64,000 nt of DNA from NCBI GenBank assembly GCA_028583405.1, contig CM053249.1, positions 34,539,586 to 34,603,585 of the forward strand. Direction: 5' to 3'. The notes under the pieces are model-generated. The model was not told the origin of the DNA, searched no databases, and worked only from the letters and a program-made list of their open reading frames with translations. This DNA is from Pogonophryne albipinna (taxonomy: Eukaryota; Chordata; Actinopteri; Perciformes; Artedidraconidae). A program made the translations under genes and the position numbers. Numbering within the stretch: position 1 is the stretch's first letter; each line of letters begins with the position of its first letter. Positions 21,920 to 31,320 of this stretch are shown piece by piece.

Positions 21920-23251
21920 ATGTCCGTTGATTCGCCGGCCGGCAATCGGGACATGGTGGCGACCGCCGCGGAGATTGAGCCCCGCGCTGTCAGGCTGGGG
22001 CTCAACAACGGCGGTAGCCGCGGAATCGGAGCCCCGCACCGTGTCAAGCTGGGGCTCCCAACTGGATCTCACCGTGGTTCCACCGGCGGAGGATGTCCTA
22101 CAGCTGGATTATATGGAGGAGGATGAAGAGGATGCCTCTGAGTTCCTCTTATCCGACTCGGATGAGCACGAAGATGACATCTTCGTTTCATCTGCCCAGG
22201 CTGCCAAGCCGGAGGCGATGTCCGCACACCAGCGGACATCTGCCTCAGTATGGACTTGCAGGCCGTGTGCCAATGCACTGCGTCCAGGCTGGACATCCCC
22301 TGGCCTGAAGTGGCCAAGGAGACCTCCAGATCTCGCTATGAGGGGAAGAACTTGCCCCAAGCAGCGAGGATGAGGAAGCAGCTTCTCCCAGTCTTTCCAG
22401 AGATTCTGGACGAGGTGTCGGTCTCGTGGAGAGACCGCCCTTTCAGCAACAAGGCCCCAATCCAGGGTGCTTCCTCTTTGGACTGTGACGACATGGAGAA
22501 GCTCGGCCTGCTCCGCATGCCGCCCATGGAGCCGCTGGTGGCAGCCCACCTCCAACCGCGGCTGGCTTCGGCACCAAGCAGGAACCCCATGCTACCGGCA
22601 AAGGCAGACCGCTTCCAGTCAGCAATGACCGAACGAGCCTATAAAGCCGCAGCTTTGTCCGCCAGGGCGCTCAACGTCTCGTCGCTGCTGACCGCCTACC
22701 AGGCGGAGCTCTGCGAGGACATGACGGTCAAACCTGAGCCTGCCGTGTGAGACGAAATCGCAGCGATCACGGATATTTGCCTCCGTGTGCAGCGCTGTGC
22801 AGTCCAAGCCACAGGCAAATAACTGGGGATAATGGTGGTACAGGAGAGAGCCAGGTGGCTTACCCTGACGAACCTTCCAGACCGGGAAAAAGAGGACGTC
22901 TTGGACATGCTTATTGTTCCCGAGGGCATATTTGGCTCCGCTCTAGCTTCGATGCAGCAGCGGTGTGAGTCCAAAAAGAAGGAGGATGAGGCTCTCCAGC
23001 TTTGTCTTCCCCGAAGAGTCCAGCCGCCGCATTCAACGGCCCCGCGGCAGTCCTTCACTCAGGCTGCCTCACGTCCTGCCCGTTTCAAGATCCCGAAACA
23101 GCAGAGGCCACAGCCCGCCCCAGGTCTCCAGCCCAGACACGAGGCGAGGACGGGCTGGCCAAGAAAGTCTCCGGTTCCGGCAGCAGCCGCTCAGGCACAG
23201 CCGGCCCAAATTTTCAGCCACCAGACGAAGAAGAAGAAGAGGGCGGCCTGA
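21920..23251 (+). pseudogene. DIRS gag, copy A, broken
   Basis: The start 'MSVDSPAGNRDM' (21920) leads into a frame that shifts near 22010. The gag core continues with an acidic stretch, then 'LDIPWPEVAKETSRSRY', 'MRKQLLPVFPEILDEVSVSW', 'FQSAMTERAYKAAALSARA' and 'LTAYQAELCEDM'. A TGA at about 22748 stands where copy B has TGG (Trp). A little further on, two extra bases near 22820 shift the frame. A basic Pro/Gln/Arg-rich tail ends at 23251. Gag packages the element RNA in the family. In this copy it is interrupted at least three times. Confidence 0.85.
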
Positions 23252-23599
23252 CAGCCTCCTCTCCTCTCCTCGATAAAAGAGCTGGAAGTTGCCTGTTCTC
23301 CAGCTCCAGAACACGTTCCAGTGTTAGATGCTCATGTGTGTCTTCCCGCCGCCTCGAGTGATGTCAGAACGTCATCCTCAAGTTCGCGCCATGAGGGAAA
23401 TGGACTTAACATCAACGACAGCAAGCTTCGCTGCTCGTTTAAGTCACACAAACACATGTCATCAATATTGTCTTTTAATAAATCCACTGTCGTTTCCAGG
23501 CTTAAAGCCAAGGGCGCAGTCAATAAAAATGAAAAGAAAGACAATAAAAACAATAAACAGTCTGACGTCTACCCCCCTTCTAAGAGTGGCTGCTACCTC

Positions 23600-25641
23600 T
23601 CTCAGAAGGCGGACGATGGACTGGGCTGTGAAGGCATCACCACCACGCGCATGCGCAGTGTCGACCGGGGTTGTCAACCTGGGGTACCATCGTGTTCAGA
23701 CACTAGAGGGCCCCATAACACAACAAATAAAGACACAGAGGGCAGACGACAGAGATGTGACATCTCCACTCGCCTTGAGAAGCGAAAAGTGGAGGATGCT
23801 CACAGATTCTGCTTGGGTTTTCAAGACAATAACACAGGGTTACAGACTCCAATTCGCTGTCACCCCCCCTCACTTTTCGGGCATTCTGCATTCGCAAGCC
23901 CGGGGAGAGTCGGCCCATATTCTAGAGCAAGAGATCCTCTCGCTACTAGACAAGAAGGCTATATCTATAATACCCTCCGAACAGAGTCAGAGCGGCTTTT
24001 ATTCCAAGTATTTCCTCGTTACCAAACGGGGAGGGAAAGGGGTTCGGCCTATACTAGATTTGAGGGCTCTGAACCAATATCTCAAAAGATACAAATTCAG
24101 AATGCTCACTCACACATCTCTGTTGCGTCTCGTGCGCCAAAATGATTGGTTCACATCAGTCGACCTGAAAGACGCGTATTTCCACATCCCAGTATATTAT
24201 CCACACAGGAAATATCTGAGGTTCGCCTTTCAGGGTGTCTGTTACGAGTACAGAGTACTTCCCTTCGGTCTGTCTCTCAGCCCACGAGTGTTTGTACGGT
24301 GTACGGAAGCCGTGATAGCCCCGTTAAGACAACAGGGTATTCGCCTGGGAACTTATCTGGACGATTGGCTCCTTCTCGCACAGTCGGAGCAAGAGGCTAT
24401 TACGCAGACGAATGTCCTCGTAAAACACCTGCTCGACCTGGGTTTCATAAAAAAACAGAAAAGAGCATGTTGTCCCCAGCCCAGACTGTACTCTTCCTGG
24501 GCCTACGCCTGAATTCGGTGCCCTTTACAGCCCGCCTGTCAGCAGAGAGAGTGAAAGCCTTCAGGGCTTGCCTCGCTCATTTCCAGCCACGCAAATATGT
24601 TCTCTTCAGATCATGTCTGCGGTTACTGGGGCTCATGGCGTCAGCCATCCTGGTGGTACGACTGGGACGCTTACACATGAGGGAATTTCAGCGCTGGGTG
24701 GCTGCCCTCAGACTGGACACCGTGCGTCATGGCGCGCGGAGAGTGATGGTCACTATGAAATGCGTAATGGCACTGCGCCACTGGCTGTTCCCGACTTTTC
24801 TAGTACGGGGCGTGCCTATGGGTGCTGTCCTATCGCGGAAGGTGGTCACCACAGACGCATGTCTGACGGGCTGGGGGGGTATATACGAAGGTGGCGACCT
24901 GTGAGGGGTCTCTGGAGCAGAGACCTCCAACGGTCACACATAAATTATCTGGAGCTTTTTGCGGTGTTCCTCACCCTGAAATGCTTTCTGCCTTTTCTCA
25001 GAGGACATCATGTCCTCGTGTGGACAGACAACACGACCACAATATCGTATATAAACCGCCAAGGGGGTTTGCGTTCTCTCCAGTTACACATGCTGGCACG
25101 CAAACTGATCTTATGGAGCTGCGGACGTCTCCTCTCTCTGAGAGCGACGCACGTACCAGGAGTGATGAACCTCGGGGCAGATCTGCTGTCCAGAGGTGCA
25201 CCACTATATGCAGACTGGACTCTACATCCAATAATTGTGAGTCAGCTGTGGGTGCGTTACGGCAGGGCCGCGGTGGATCTGTTCGCATCAAAAGAAAACA
25301 CTCAATGTCAGCTGTTCTTTTCAATGCGCGATTTAAACGCAACGTTAGGCGTGGACGCGCTCGCGCACGCTTGGCCTCCGGTCCTTCTGTACGCGTTCCC
25401 ACCCCTGGCTCTGATACCCCCAACTCTGGCCAGAGTGAGAGAACAACGCCACACGCTGATCCTAATAGCTCCACACTGGCCTGCAATGTACTGGCTGGCG
25501 GAGATATATCAGCTGCTGTGCGGGCAGCCGTGGCAGCTCCCGCTACGCAGGGACATACTGTCTCAGGCGGGGGGGACGATTTTTCACCCACACCCAGAGC
25601 GCTTGGCACTATGGGCCTGGCCCGTGAGTGGTATAATCTGA
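23600..25641 (+). pseudogene. DIRS reverse transcriptase-RNase H, copy A, frameshifted
   Basis: The RT reads openly to about 24455 with 'RPILDLRALNQYLKRYKFRM', 'FTSVDLKDAYFHIPV', 'YEYRVLPFGLSLSP' and the catalytic 'YLDDWLLLA'. At an A-run ('LGFIKK...') it shifts frame by one base. The thumb and connection continue in another frame ('LFLGLRLNSVPF'), and a further shift occurs near 24895. RNase H then follows: 'HINYLELFAVFLTLK', 'VLVWTDNTTTISYINRQGG', 'THVPGVMNLGADLLSR', ending at 25641. The 'VDLFASKEN' segment after RNase H is typical of DIRS. The single-base shifts may be consensus errors, since copy B has a shorter A-run at the first site. Confidence 0.9.
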
Positions 25642-26663
25642 ATACAGTGGGACTCCCTCAGAAGGTGATAAACACTATTCATAGTGCAAGAGCTTCCTCC
25701 ACCAGGTCCCTCTATGACTGTAAGTGGAGGGTGTTTGAGGAGTGGTGCCTTCAAAAAGGACACATCTCTTTTCAATGTCCTGTCGGGGTGATTCTATCAT
25801 TTCTACAGGACATGATTGATAAACACAGAGCTTTCTCTACGATCAAAGTGTACCTGGCTGCTATTGCTGCATGCCATGTGGGCTTTGAGGGAAAGACGGC
25901 TAGCCAACATCCCTTGGTCTGCCGTTTTATGAAAGGGGCTCGCAGGCTCCTCCCTGTTTCCAGGTCACTGGTGCCCTTATGGGACTTGGCAGTGGTTTTA
26001 GATGGGCTCACTCGACCTCCATTTGAACCCCTGGAAGAAGCTGACATGAAACACCTGTCACTGAAGACAGTGTTGTTACTGGCTCTGGCATCTGCCAAGC
26101 GAGTCAGTGACATTCATGCGCTCTCTGTACATCCTTCATGCACTCAGTTTGCCCCGGGGCAAACGAGAGTGTTGCTGAAGCCCAACCCTGCCTTTGTACC
26201 TAAGGTGGTTGGCTCATGTACCCCCATTGAAATTGAGGCATTTCCTCCGCCACTGTGTTCCTCTGAGGAACAGCGGCCGAATTTGCTGTGCCCAGTCCGT
26301 GCTTTACGCTTGGACAGGTCAAAAGAGTTTCGATGCAATGACCAACTCTTTGTATCCTGGGCTAACCCTCATAAGGGCAAGCCCGTTACCAGGCAACGGC
26401 TCTCCCACTGGATTGTGGAAGCGATTGCTCTGGCTTATACGAGTCAGGGTTTGCACGCACCAACGGGCGTGCGTGCTCATTCTACTCGTGGACTGGCTAC
26501 ATCCTGGGCTTTGTTCAAGGGTGTTTCCATCCAAGACATTTGTGCAGCAGCGAGATGGTCCTCACCGCTCACTTTTGTCTGCTTTTACAGGCTAGATGTC
26601 TCTGCTCCAAGTGTGGCCCGCGCAGTGCTGGGCCCCGTGTTGAGACAGGGTTCTACCTGTTAA
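25600..26663 (+). CDS. DIRS tyrosine recombinase, copy A, open
   Basis: The frame ending at 26663 opens within the RNase H frame, which it overlaps; a start near 25612 (ATGGGCCTGGCC) is plausible. The recombinase begins 'STRSLYDCKWRVFEEWCLQ' (core-binding, SAM-like domain). The catalytic part has the first Arg in 'LALASAKRVSDIHAL', the H-x-x-R box in 'AHSTRGLATSWALF', then 'ARWSSPLTFVCFY' with the likely nucleophilic Tyr. In DIRS elements this enzyme integrates a circular DNA intermediate without making a target duplication. The equivalent frame in copy B is broken by a stop and indels. This is the best preserved gene of the element. Confidence 0.9.
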
Positions 26664-26699
26664 GTTCTGGTTGTTTTTGGTGATTTTCGAGATAAGCAT

Positions 26700-26820
26700 G
26701 TCTAGCAATACGGGAGTTTCAATATCCCATAGTGAGACATCGAACGGAGTGTTATTAATGAGAACTATAGGTTACTTACGTAACCCCAGTTCTCAGAGTA
26801 ACATGAAGTGAGATGTCTCA
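26700..26820. repeat. DIRS internal complementary region, copy A
   Basis: This stretch joins the complement of the left end (ATCCCATAGTGAGACATCG, AACGGAGTGTTAT) to the complement of the right end (GAGAACTATAGGTTACTTAC, CCCCAGTTCTCAGAGTA). The known DIRS replication model uses such a region as a template to rebuild the termini and close the circle. Its middle marks the expected circle junction. Confidence 0.88.
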
Positions 26821-26865
26821 CCAGACGGCCCTTCTTGCTAAGGCGAAGCGAGAAGAGGTGCTTAT

Positions 26866-27019
26866 TTTTGAATGACGCTGCGACGTAGGGCAAGCTACTT
26901 AAAGGGTGGGTGGATTCCCTGACGTAGACGTCAAGATCACCAGCCAATCAGGATTGGCGTAATGAGATTGATGCTTCTGTTTGCATACGCGTTGAGGCGC
27001 ATCCCATAGTGAGACATCT
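26866..27019 (-). repeat. DIRS right inverted terminal repeat
   Basis: It is the inverse of 21066-21214. It differs at a few bases, for example GTAGGGCAAGC here against GTAGCGCAAGC in the complement of the left copy. Confidence 0.92.
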
Positions 27020-27067
27020 CACTTCATGCTACTCTGAGAACTGGGGTTACGTAAGTAACCTATAGTT

Positions 27068-27612
27068 CTCAAACTTTTTCTGTCAGGCCCCCCCTTTGAA
27101 GAAATATAAAAGGCGGGCCCTCCCAACACAAATAGTCAGGCTCAGTGGCGGCGCCAGAGATTTATTTTGGGGATGCTGTGGGGTAGCTTGACGTTTCATA
27201 GAGGGTGTTCAAACATTTAGGGTTTCCCATTAATGTACCGGGCGCTACAGTGGAATTTTCTACTGCAACACTCCCCACGCAAATACACAGTGTACCTGCG
27301 ACTGTTACAATGAAGGCACAATAATCAGCTCACGGCATATAGGTGTAAGCAGGGGTAAAGTGCTATTTTTATAGGTGGTGTGTGAACCTAACATAGGGGG
27401 GTCCGGGGGCAAGCTCCCCCGGGAAGATTTTTTTTTAAATATTGAAGTTAAAAGCATCAATCTGGTGCACTTTGAGAGCAAAATGAAGAGATCTATCGAT
27501 ACCTCTCTCAACACCCATTTGAAACAGAACTGTAAACAGATTTATTTTTTCTTTATGGATATTTTACAAATCACCCTTTTAAACTTTATTCTTTTTTTAC
27601 TGTGATATATTA
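27068..27612. repeat. Fish repeat flanking the DIRS element; no gene
   Basis: It begins AAACTTTTTCTGTCAGGCCC directly after the DIRS element. The sequence before the element ends GCAGTGGTTCTC. Together they match a familiar 'GTGGTTCTCAAACTTTTT' repeat end. CCGGGGGCAAGCTCCCCCGG near 27402 is a short palindrome. No coding sequence is seen. The block is repeated at 60942-61485. Confidence 0.65.
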
Positions 27613-27643
27613 TTTTACATTACATTACATTGCATTTAGCTGA

Positions 27644-27660
27644 CGCTTTTATCCAAAGCG
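27644..27660 (-). promoter_or_regulatory. LINE 3' RNA hairpin with GGATA loop
   Basis: The minus strand reads CGCTTTGGATAAAAGCG, a 6-bp stem with a GGATA loop. It is followed by AATGTAATGTAATGT. In eel UnaL2 this hairpin is recognised by the element's RT during priming. The same sequence is at 61517-61533. Confidence 0.85.
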
Positions 27661-27832
27661 ACTTACAATAAGTACAATCGACCAGGAAGACACAACCTTG
27701 AAGAAAACAGAATCAGAAAAGTACATCAGGTTTCATAGAGCCAAACATTTCAAGTGCTACTCAACTGGCTATAGATAAGCCAGTCCTTTATTAGTATATA
27801 AGTGCTCTGTTAGCAGTTCATTGTTAGTAATT

Positions 27833-30240
27833 CTATCGCTCGAAGTGGAGTCGAAAGAGATGAGTTTTCAGTCTGCGCCGGAAGGTGTGTAAGCTTTCTG
27901 CTGTCCTGATGTCAATGGGGAGCTCATTCCACCATTTTGGAGCCAGGATAGCAAACCCACGTGTTTTTGGTGATGGGAACTTGGGTCCCCTTCGCAGCGA
28001 GGGTGCAGCGAGTCGTTTGGCTGATGCAGAGCGTAGTGCACGCGCTGGGGTGTACAGTTTAACCATGTCCTGGATGTAGGAAGGGCCAGATCCATTCGCA
28101 GCATGGTACGCAAGTACCATTGTCTTGAAGTGGATTCTAGCAGTTACCGGAAGCCAGTGAAGGGAGCGGAGGAGCGGAGTGGTGTGGGAAAAATTTTGGA
28201 AGGTTGAAGACCAGACGAGCCGCTGCATTCTGGGTGAGCTGCAGAGGTCGGATGGCACATGCAGGTAGACCAGCCAGGAGGGAGTTGCAGTAGTCTAGGC
28301 GTGAGGTGACGAGAGCCTGGACCAGAACCTGCGTGGCTTTCTGGGTCAGCTGGGGACGTATCTTCCTGATGTTGTAAAGCGTGTATCTGCAGCAACGGGT
28401 TGTAGCAGCGATGTTTGCAGTGAAGGACAGGTTGTTATCTAGGGTCACACCCAGATTCCTTGCAGTCTGAGTCGGGGAAACAACAGAGGTGCCGATGTTG
28501 ATCGTCAGGTCAAGAGTGGGACAATCTTTTCCCGGAAGGAAAAGCAGTTCAGTCTTGTCAAGGTTGAGCTTGAGGTGATGAGCAGACATCCACTGAGAGA
28601 TGTCAGCTAGACAAGCAGAGATGCGTGCGACGACCTGGGTCTCTGAGCGGGGAAAGGACATAATTAATTGGGTGTCGTCAGCGTAGCAGTGGTATGAAAA
28701 ACCATGCGGGCTAATGACTGATCCGAGCGAGTATGTGTACAGGGAGAAGAGGAGGGGACCAAGAACAGAGCCCTGAGGGACCCCTGTAGTTAATTGACAA
28801 GGGTCGGACTCGGACCCTCTCCAAGTTACCCTGTAGGTACGGTCTTTGAGGTATGAGGTGAGGAGGGAAAGTGCAGAGCCTGAAACTCCAAGTTCTTGGA
28901 GAGTGCGAAGGAGGATCTGATGGTTCACCATGTCGAATGCAGCAGACAGGTCCAACAGGATGATGACAGAGGAGAGGGATGCTGCTTTGGCAGTGTGCAG
29001 TTCCTCAGTGACAGCAATGAGAGCAGTTTCTGTGGAGTGACCTGCCTTGAAACCAGACTGGTGCGGATCCAGAAGGTTGTTCTGATGGAGATAACAGGAG
29101 AGTTGTTTAAAGACTGTTATGGAAATCTTAGACCCAGTCAATACGGTGGAGATACACAAGTCAGAGTGATCAACAAATAAATGGTGAAACAAACAGAGTT
29201 GTCTTTCTGGTTATTTATTTGAATATATTCAAAGACACAGGTCTCACAGAGTATAGGATAGTCTGCAGGAGTGTGCGCAGATATAATAAAATAGCAAAGC
29301 TTATATACAGGAAGGGCGGGAAGCTCAGAATATCTGTCTTCACACGGTCTCATATTGTTATTAGACACCTGTCCTTGAGCTCAGAATAGGGAGACTTTGG
29401 TTAAAGAGGAGTAGCCTCAACATAGTCTGCCAAATCAGCTGTGTGGCCTTGAAGCGCTTGGGAATAAAAACCCACATTAGAGTATGAGAAGAAAACAGCA
29501 CATCTCAGGAAATGATATAGGTGTTTTAGACAATGTTATGAGAAGCATTTGGTTTAGCATATAAGGTAACATAAGACATATAAGGTGAAATATGAAATTT
29601 CCACTACAAGACAGCGCGTTCAAGTGTTTTAGACAGGAACGGGAGGAGAGAGACAGGCCTGTAGTTTATAACATCAGACGGGTTGAGAGTGGGTTTCTTT
29701 AGGAGAGGGATTACTCTTGCCTCCTTAAGACTATTTGGAAAGTGACCAGAAGTTAGAGAAGTGTTGATGAAATGGGTGAGAAACGGTAGAATATCAGGAG
29801 CGATAGTCTGAAGGAGGTTTGAGGGGATAGGGTCCAGAGGACAGGTGGTAGGGCGGGCAGAGTTAATGAGGGTAAGAACCTCACTTGGAGAGAGAGGGGA
29901 AAAGGAGGTTAGTGTGTGGGTGGAAGGAGGGTCTGGTGACCCAGCGGTGAGTAAAGGTGAGTCAGAAAAAGAAGAGCGAATATCATCAACCTTTTTTTCA
30001 AAGTGGTTAACAAAGTCGCTTGACAGAAGTGAGGAGGGGGGAGGGGCTTTGGGAGGGTCCAAGAGGGTGGAGAAGATGGAAAATAGTTTTTTGGGATTGG
30101 AATAGGAAGATTGGATCTTATCTTGAAAGAAAGTGCTTTTTGCCTGAGAGATCGAAGCAGAGAAAGAGGAGAGGAGAGCCTGATAGGTTAGGAGGTCGTC
30201 ATGGTGTTTGGATTTCCACCGTTTCCGCTCTGCTGCCCTA
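27833..30240 (-). pseudogene. L2 reverse transcriptase, copy A, split by a solo LTR
   Basis: The N-terminal part (30062-29613) has 'PLDPIPSNLLQTIAPDIL', 'LKEARVIPLLKK' and 'NYRPVSLLPFLSKTLERAV'. The rest (29110-27833) has 'DPHQSGFKAGHSTETALI', '[17 protein letters not shown]', 'GVPQGSVLGPLLFSLYT' and the catalytic 'YHCYADDTQL'. It continues with 'NLGVTLDNNLSF' and 'LQLTQNAAARLVFNLPK' to an end at 'RLKTHLFRLHFER'. The solo LTR sits exactly between the two parts and supplies a false N-terminus to the lower frame. In this copy a one-base A-run difference near 28195 also shifts the frame; copy B stays open there. Confidence 0.9.
29115..29608 (-). repeat. Solo LTR, 494 bp, 4-bp target duplication
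   Basis: The minus strand starts TGTAGTGGAAATTTCATA and ends TTTCCATAACA. It is flanked by AGAC at 29111-29114 and 29609-29612. Taking out the LTR and one AGAC brings the two halves of the L2 RT into register, which fixes the limits. AATAAATAACC near the 3' part can serve as poly(A) signal. A 4-bp duplication fits gammaretrovirus-like ERVs or some Gypsy elements. Its start resembles the LTR at 53419-53972. Confidence 0.9.
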
Positions 30241-30275
30241 AGGACGGTTCTATTAGCACGCAGTGCGTCATTTAG

Positions 30276-31310
30276 CTAGGGAGCAGGAGGGGACTGACGA
30301 GCCTGCCGAGATGTGAGAGGACAGAGAGAGTCCAGAGAGGATGAGAGAGTACAGAGGAGAGTTTCTGCAGCAGAGTTTGGAGGCAGGAGTTGGAACGAGT
30401 CAGAGGAAGGGAGGGCTGAGAGAACCGATGAGGCAAAGGTAGAGGGGGAGAGGGAACGAAGGTTACGGCGGACAGGTGCAGGATGAGAAGAGATTAGTTT
30501 GTTATGTTTGGAAAGGGGTAGAGAGAATGAAATGAAGAAGTGATCGGATGTGTGGAGCGGGTTTACAGAGAGGTTAGAAGTAGTGCAGTTCCTTGAGAAT
30601 ATGAGATCAAGGACATTGCCAGCTTTATGAGTTGGTGGGGATGGAGACATTGAGAAAGCAAAGGAGGTTAACAGAGATGTTAGTTCAGATATCTTCCCTG
30701 TCTGGAGGTTGAAGTCTCCGAGAAGTACAGCGGGAGGGCCAGTTTCAGGGATGTGTGAGAGGAGATTATCTAATTCCTCCAAGAAGTCTCCCAAGGCGCC
30801 TGGTGGACGGTAGAGAACAACAATGGTTAATTGTATAGGATGGGTTACTGTGACGGCATGGAATTCAAAGGTGGAAGGAGTGAAGTTAGGTAGCTTGAAG
30901 AGGGAAAAGCTCCATTTGGGAGAGAGCAGGAGATCAGTGCCACCTCCTCTGCCAGTGGCTCTGGGTGTATGGGAGAAGGAATATGCTGTGGAGAGAGCTG
31001 CTGGGGTGGATGTGTTGAATGGAGTAATCCAGGTCTCAGTGAGAGCAAGGAAATCCAGAGACTGCAGGGAAGCGTAGCCAGAGATGAAGTCAGCCTTAGG
31101 AACAGCTGACTGGCAGTTCCACAGGCCACCTGAAACTAGATGTTCGATCTCAGTGGAGCATGTGGGATAGACGAGAGCAGGCCGGTTATAGCGATTAGGA
31201 GATACACGGGGCCAGCGATGATTGCGAGAAGACACGTGAACAGGAATGGAGAAAATACACATGATTATAGCATGAGGGGCTAGAAAACTAAATAAAATAA
31301 AATAAAACAC
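30276..31310 (-). CDS. L2 LINE apurinic-type endonuclease domain, copy A
   Basis: A 344-residue minus frame covers the APE-like endonuclease that nicks target DNA. Motifs in order: 'DFLALTETWITP' (catalytic Glu, about residue 93), 'VVLYRPPGALGDFLEEL', 'AVLLGDFNLQTG' (Asp-Phe-Asn) and 'HTSDHFFISFSLPL' (Ser-Asp-His). The conserved catalytic residues are present. The first ~60 residues, which start with a hydrophobic run, look like non-element leader read-through, so the annotated start is uncertain. The link to the RT frame below is broken by at least one stop near 30276. Confidence 0.85.
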   Translation of the reverse strand: MFYFILFSFLAPHAIIMCIFSIPVHVSSRNHRWPRVSPNRYNRPALVYPTCSTEIEHLVSGGLWNCQSAVPKADFISGYASLQSLDFLALTETWITPFNTSTPAALSTAYSFSHTPRATGRGGGTDLLLSPKWSFSLFKLPNFTPSTFEFHAVTVTHPIQLTIVVLYRPPGALGDFLEELDNLLSHIPETGPPAVLLGDFNLQTGKISELTSLLTSFAFSMSPSPPTHKAGNVLDLIFSRNCTTSNLSVNPLHTSDHFFISFSLPLSKHNKLISSHPAPVRRNLRSLSPSTFASSVLSALPSSDSFQLLPPNSAAETLLCTLSSSLDSLCPLTSRQARQSPPAP

Positions 31311-31320
31311 CAGCGGTAAT

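Larger units (their letters stand above)
21045..27067 (+). mobile_element. DIRS-type tyrosine-recombinase retrotransposon, copy A
   Basis: All hallmarks of a DIRS element are visible: inverted terminal repeats (21066-21214 and 26866-27019), gag, a YLDD-type RT with RNase H, a tyrosine recombinase in an overlapping frame instead of an integrase, and an internal complementary region near 26700-26820. The element sits in a common fish repeat (GCAGTGGTTCTCAAACTTTTT type). Both junctions carry GTTCTC (21042-21047 and 27065-27070) with no further target duplication, as expected for recombinase-mediated insertion. Gag and RT contain frameshifts, while the recombinase frame is open. Confidence 0.95.
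21290..30131 (+). repeat. Large duplication, copy A
   Basis: This block is repeated in the same orientation at 55190-64000. The repeat spans most of a DIRS element, about 540 bp of its 3' flank, an L2 LINE and a solo LTR, in the same order with the same junctions. The coordinate offset drifts from 33900 at the start to about 33870 at the end, the net sum of small indels. Copy B begins at the edge of an assembly gap and runs off the window, so the true length is unknown. Confidence 0.97.
27613..31320 (-). mobile_element. L2-clade LINE (UnaL2-type 3' end), copy A
   Basis: On the minus strand the element has an endonuclease (31310-30276), a reverse transcriptase (30240-27833) and a 3' tail. The tail has a CGCTTT-GGATA-AAAGCG hairpin and ends in TGTAA-type repeats, like eel UnaL2. 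A solo LTR (29115-29608) splits the RT. No ORF1 is evident upstream of the endonuclease. The 5' limit near 31320 is where the translation loses similarity. Confidence 0.88.

Noticed and set aside
24998..25609. 203-codon minus frame within the DIRS element (also 58876-59487)
   Set aside because: Antisense shadow of RNase H; no motif.
29138..29368. 76-codon minus frame 'MSNNNMRPCEDRYSEL...' (also 63010-63240)
   Set aside because: Lies wholly in the solo LTR and has no protein similarity.
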